DNA of 12,766 bases from Microcoleus asticus IPMA8. GTDB lineage: Bacteria; Cyanobacteriota; Cyanobacteriia; Cyanobacteriales; Microcoleaceae. Below are positions 11,596 to 12,766 of the stretch, in pieces (within the stretch, counting starts at the first letter, position 1; every line of letters starts with the position of its first letter). The translations under genes and the position numbers were made by a program. The notes under the pieces are model-generated. The model ran no database searches. It was not told where the DNA came from and saw only the letters and a list, made by a program, of their open reading frames with translations. The stretch is from NCBI RefSeq assembly GCF_013179805.1, contig NZ_SRRZ01000172.1, forward strand, positions 1 to 12,766. Reading direction: 5' to 3'.

Positions 11596-11651
11596 ATCAA
11601 TAACTAAAGTCCATCTATCAGTCCAATATTAACAATATAACCAAGCAAATA

Positions 11652-12503
11652 ATGAAACCTAAAGCTAACTTGAAGGCCGAAAACTCTACAGAGAAATTTC
11701 TAGAAAATGCCACGCCGGAAATTGACCCCAATGCAATGCCAGCACTGCGGGTGCAGGACTTGAGTTTTTATTACGGAACTTACAAAGTCTTAGAAAATTT
11801 ATCGATGAATATCCCTCACCCGCAAATTACCGCGATTATTGGCCCTTCAGGTTGCGGCAAATCTACCTTTCTCAAAGCTCTCAACCGGATTGGTGAATTG
11901 GAGGGAAAGGTTAAAATTAAAGGAAGAGTAGAGTTTTTTGGACAGGATATTTACAGCCCGAAAGTAAACATTAATAGTTTGCGTCGCCAAATTGGGATGG
12001 TGTTTCAAAGACCGAATCCTTTTCCGCTGAGCATCTACGATAATATTGCTTACGGGGTGAGGATTTTTGGTCGCAAAAGCAAAGCAGAATTAGATGAAAT
12101 TGTGGAATCTGCACTTAAAAGTGCGGCGCTTTGGAATGAAGTCAAAGACGATTTGAAGAAATCGGCTCAGGGGATTTCGGGGGGACAGCAGCAGCGACTT
12201 TGTATTGCTCGCGCTTTGGCTGTGAAGCCGAAAATTTTGCTAATGGATGAACCTTGTTCTGCTCTAGATCCGATTTCAACGATGAAGATTGAGGAGTTAT
12301 TTCAGACTCTGCGGCAGCAGTTGACTGTTGTGATTGTGACCCACAATATGCAGCAGGCGGCTCGGGTTTCTGATTACACGGCATTTTTTAATACTGATGA
12401 AAGTCGCATCGGCCGCCTAGTTGAATTTGGGCCGACAAGTAAGATTTTTACTTCTGCGGGCAATTCGAGTACGAGAGATTACATTCAAGGCCGTTTCGGT
12501 TAA
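11652..12503 (+). CDS. pstB: Phosphate ABC transporter ATP-binding protein PstB
   Basis: The 283-residue ATPase drives phosphate import through PstCA at the inner face of the membrane. Motifs: aromatic A-loop region LSFYYGTYKVL (37-47), Walker A GPSGCGKST (64-72), Q-loop MVFQRPNPFP (Q119), signature ISGGQQQR (175-182), Walker B ILLMDEP (195-201), D-loop SALD (203-206) and switch His231 in VTHNMQQA. QRPNPFP with LNRI (77-80) is specific to PstB. The N-terminal 28 residues are an extension relative to short PstB forms, and an internal ATG (residue 29, MPALRVQD) is a possible alternative start; neither has a clear Shine-Dalgarno. No second pstB or phoU follows within the window; a repeat region begins 20 bp after the stop. 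Confidence 0.96.
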   Translation: MKPKANLKAENSTEKFLENATPEIDPNAMPALRVQDLSFYYGTYKVLENLSMNIPHPQITAIIGPSGCGKSTFLKALNRIGELEGKVKIKGRVEFFGQDIYSPKVNINSLRRQIGMVFQRPNPFPLSIYDNIAYGVRIFGRKSKAELDEIVESALKSAALWNEVKDDLKKSAQGISGGQQQRLCIARALAVKPKILLMDEPCSALDPISTMKIEELFQTLRQQLTVVIVTHNMQQAARVSDYTAFFNTDESRIGRLVEFGPTSKIFTSAGNSSTRDYIQGRFG

Positions 12504-12523
12504 TACTTACATCTTGAACCTCT

Positions 12524-12597
12524 TTCAGAACAGGCAAGATGCCTGTTCCACAACAGACAAATATTTTTGTGGAGCAGGCATCTTGCCTGCTATAGTT
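12524..12597. repeat. Palindromic repeat, copy 1 of 2
   Basis: This 74-bp unit is identical to 12603-12676. It contains arms AACAGGCAAGATGCC... and ...GGCATCTTGCCTGCT that pair over 23 bp with two differences (G-U compatible), around a loop containing ACAAATATTTTT. Each arm is also a small palindrome, CAGGCA-AGA-TGCCTG, so it can fold as one long hairpin or two short ones. GGCAAGATGCC-type elements are, from memory, abundant in Microcoleus/Oscillatoria genomes. Lying 20 bp past the pstB stop, it may also end the pst transcript. Confidence 0.85.
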
Positions 12598-12602
12598 ATG
12601 TC

Positions 12603-12676
12603 TTCAGAACAGGCAAGATGCCTGTTCCACAACAGACAAATATTTTTGTGGAGCAGGCATCTTGCCTGCTATAGTT
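12603..12676. repeat. Palindromic repeat, copy 2 of 2
   Basis: This is an exact 74-bp duplicate of 12524-12597 at an offset of 79 bp; the 5-bp spacer between copies is ATGTC. Perfect identity points to a very recent tandem duplication or gene conversion. Confidence 0.85.
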
Positions 12677-12736
12677 CAATACGGTTCAGTTAAGGGCTAT
12701 GCAGTGCTTGAAACAATAAATATAGGAGTATTCATT

Positions 12737-12766
12737 ATGATTCCAGTACCTCTGTGTTTAACTTGT
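12737..12766 (+). CDS. Start of an unidentified gene (partial)
   Basis: ATG at 12737 is preceded by AGGAG (12724-12728) at 8 nt, a good ribosome binding site, and opens a frame reading MIPVPLCLTC to the window edge. Ten residues are too few to assign a family. It follows the duplicated palindromic repeat in the same direction as pstB; whether it belongs to the pst operon cannot be told. In cyanobacteria a second pstB or a phoU-like gene sometimes follows, but this N-terminus does not look like PstB. Confidence 0.45.
   Translation, partial: MIPVPLCLTC

Noticed and set aside
12421..12693. Open frame over the end of pstB and the palindromic repeats
   Set aside because: It encodes a duplicated peptide produced by the two repeat copies and overlaps the conserved PstB C-terminus.

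Overview
The window comes from a cyanobacterium, most likely a filamentous, repeat-rich Oscillatoriales type such as a Microcoleus or Oscillatoria relative. Three things support this: the first 30 codons of photosystem II D2 (psbD) at the left edge, a plastoquinone-type UbiD decarboxylase, and at least ten copies of the palindrome GCGATCGC (HIP1), a cyanobacterial hallmark. The genus is inferred from the style of the interspersed repeats and is not proven.

Layout. Positions 1-90 (minus) hold the 5' end of psbD. A 416-bp gap carrying a 9-bp tandem repeat follows. Positions 507-1474 (plus) hold a small conserved cyanobacterial protein (UPF0367-like) and an overlapping ABC ATPase of the ECF/cobalt-importer type. 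Positions 1600-2391 (minus) encode a DUF4058 protein, and 2629-2871 (minus) an 80-residue protein of unknown function, separated by a 70-bp near-perfect inverted repeat. Divergent from the latter, 3001-3213 (plus) encodes a 70-residue XRE-type DNA-binding protein with a perfect 8-4-8 inverted repeat just upstream.

Positions 3334-6101 are the most interesting part. A coiled-coil / linker-domain reading frame (3334-3825) is followed in the -1 frame by an NB-ARC ATPase with a tandem TPR array (STAND, NLR-like). The frames meet at GCA AAA AAG CCC TAG. This is the dnaX-type slippery heptamer A AAA AAG with a stop two codons later, an SD-like AAGG upstream and a 6-bp stem starting 6 nt downstream. 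The -1 frame has no ATG, GTG or TTG before 3930, which lies inside the NB-ARC domain, after its conserved VGRDEE segment. A single 922-residue protein made by -1 frameshifting, or an A-run indel in an originally continuous gene, both explain this.

Positions 6102-6392 hold two hairpin-forming repeat elements. Positions 6393-7901 (minus) encode UbiD. Divergent from it is the high-affinity phosphate uptake operon pstS-pstC-pstA-pstB (8236-12503, plus), preceded by two PHO-box triplets (8078-8155). PstS binds phosphate in the periplasm, PstC and PstA form the membrane channel, and PstB is the ATPase. Only pstS has a strong ribosome binding site, and the gaps inside the operon hold hairpins and a heptamer repeat. 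After pstB come two identical 74-bp copies of a palindromic repeat, then the start of another gene (12737-end).

No rRNA, tRNA, CRISPR array or transposase gene was recognised.
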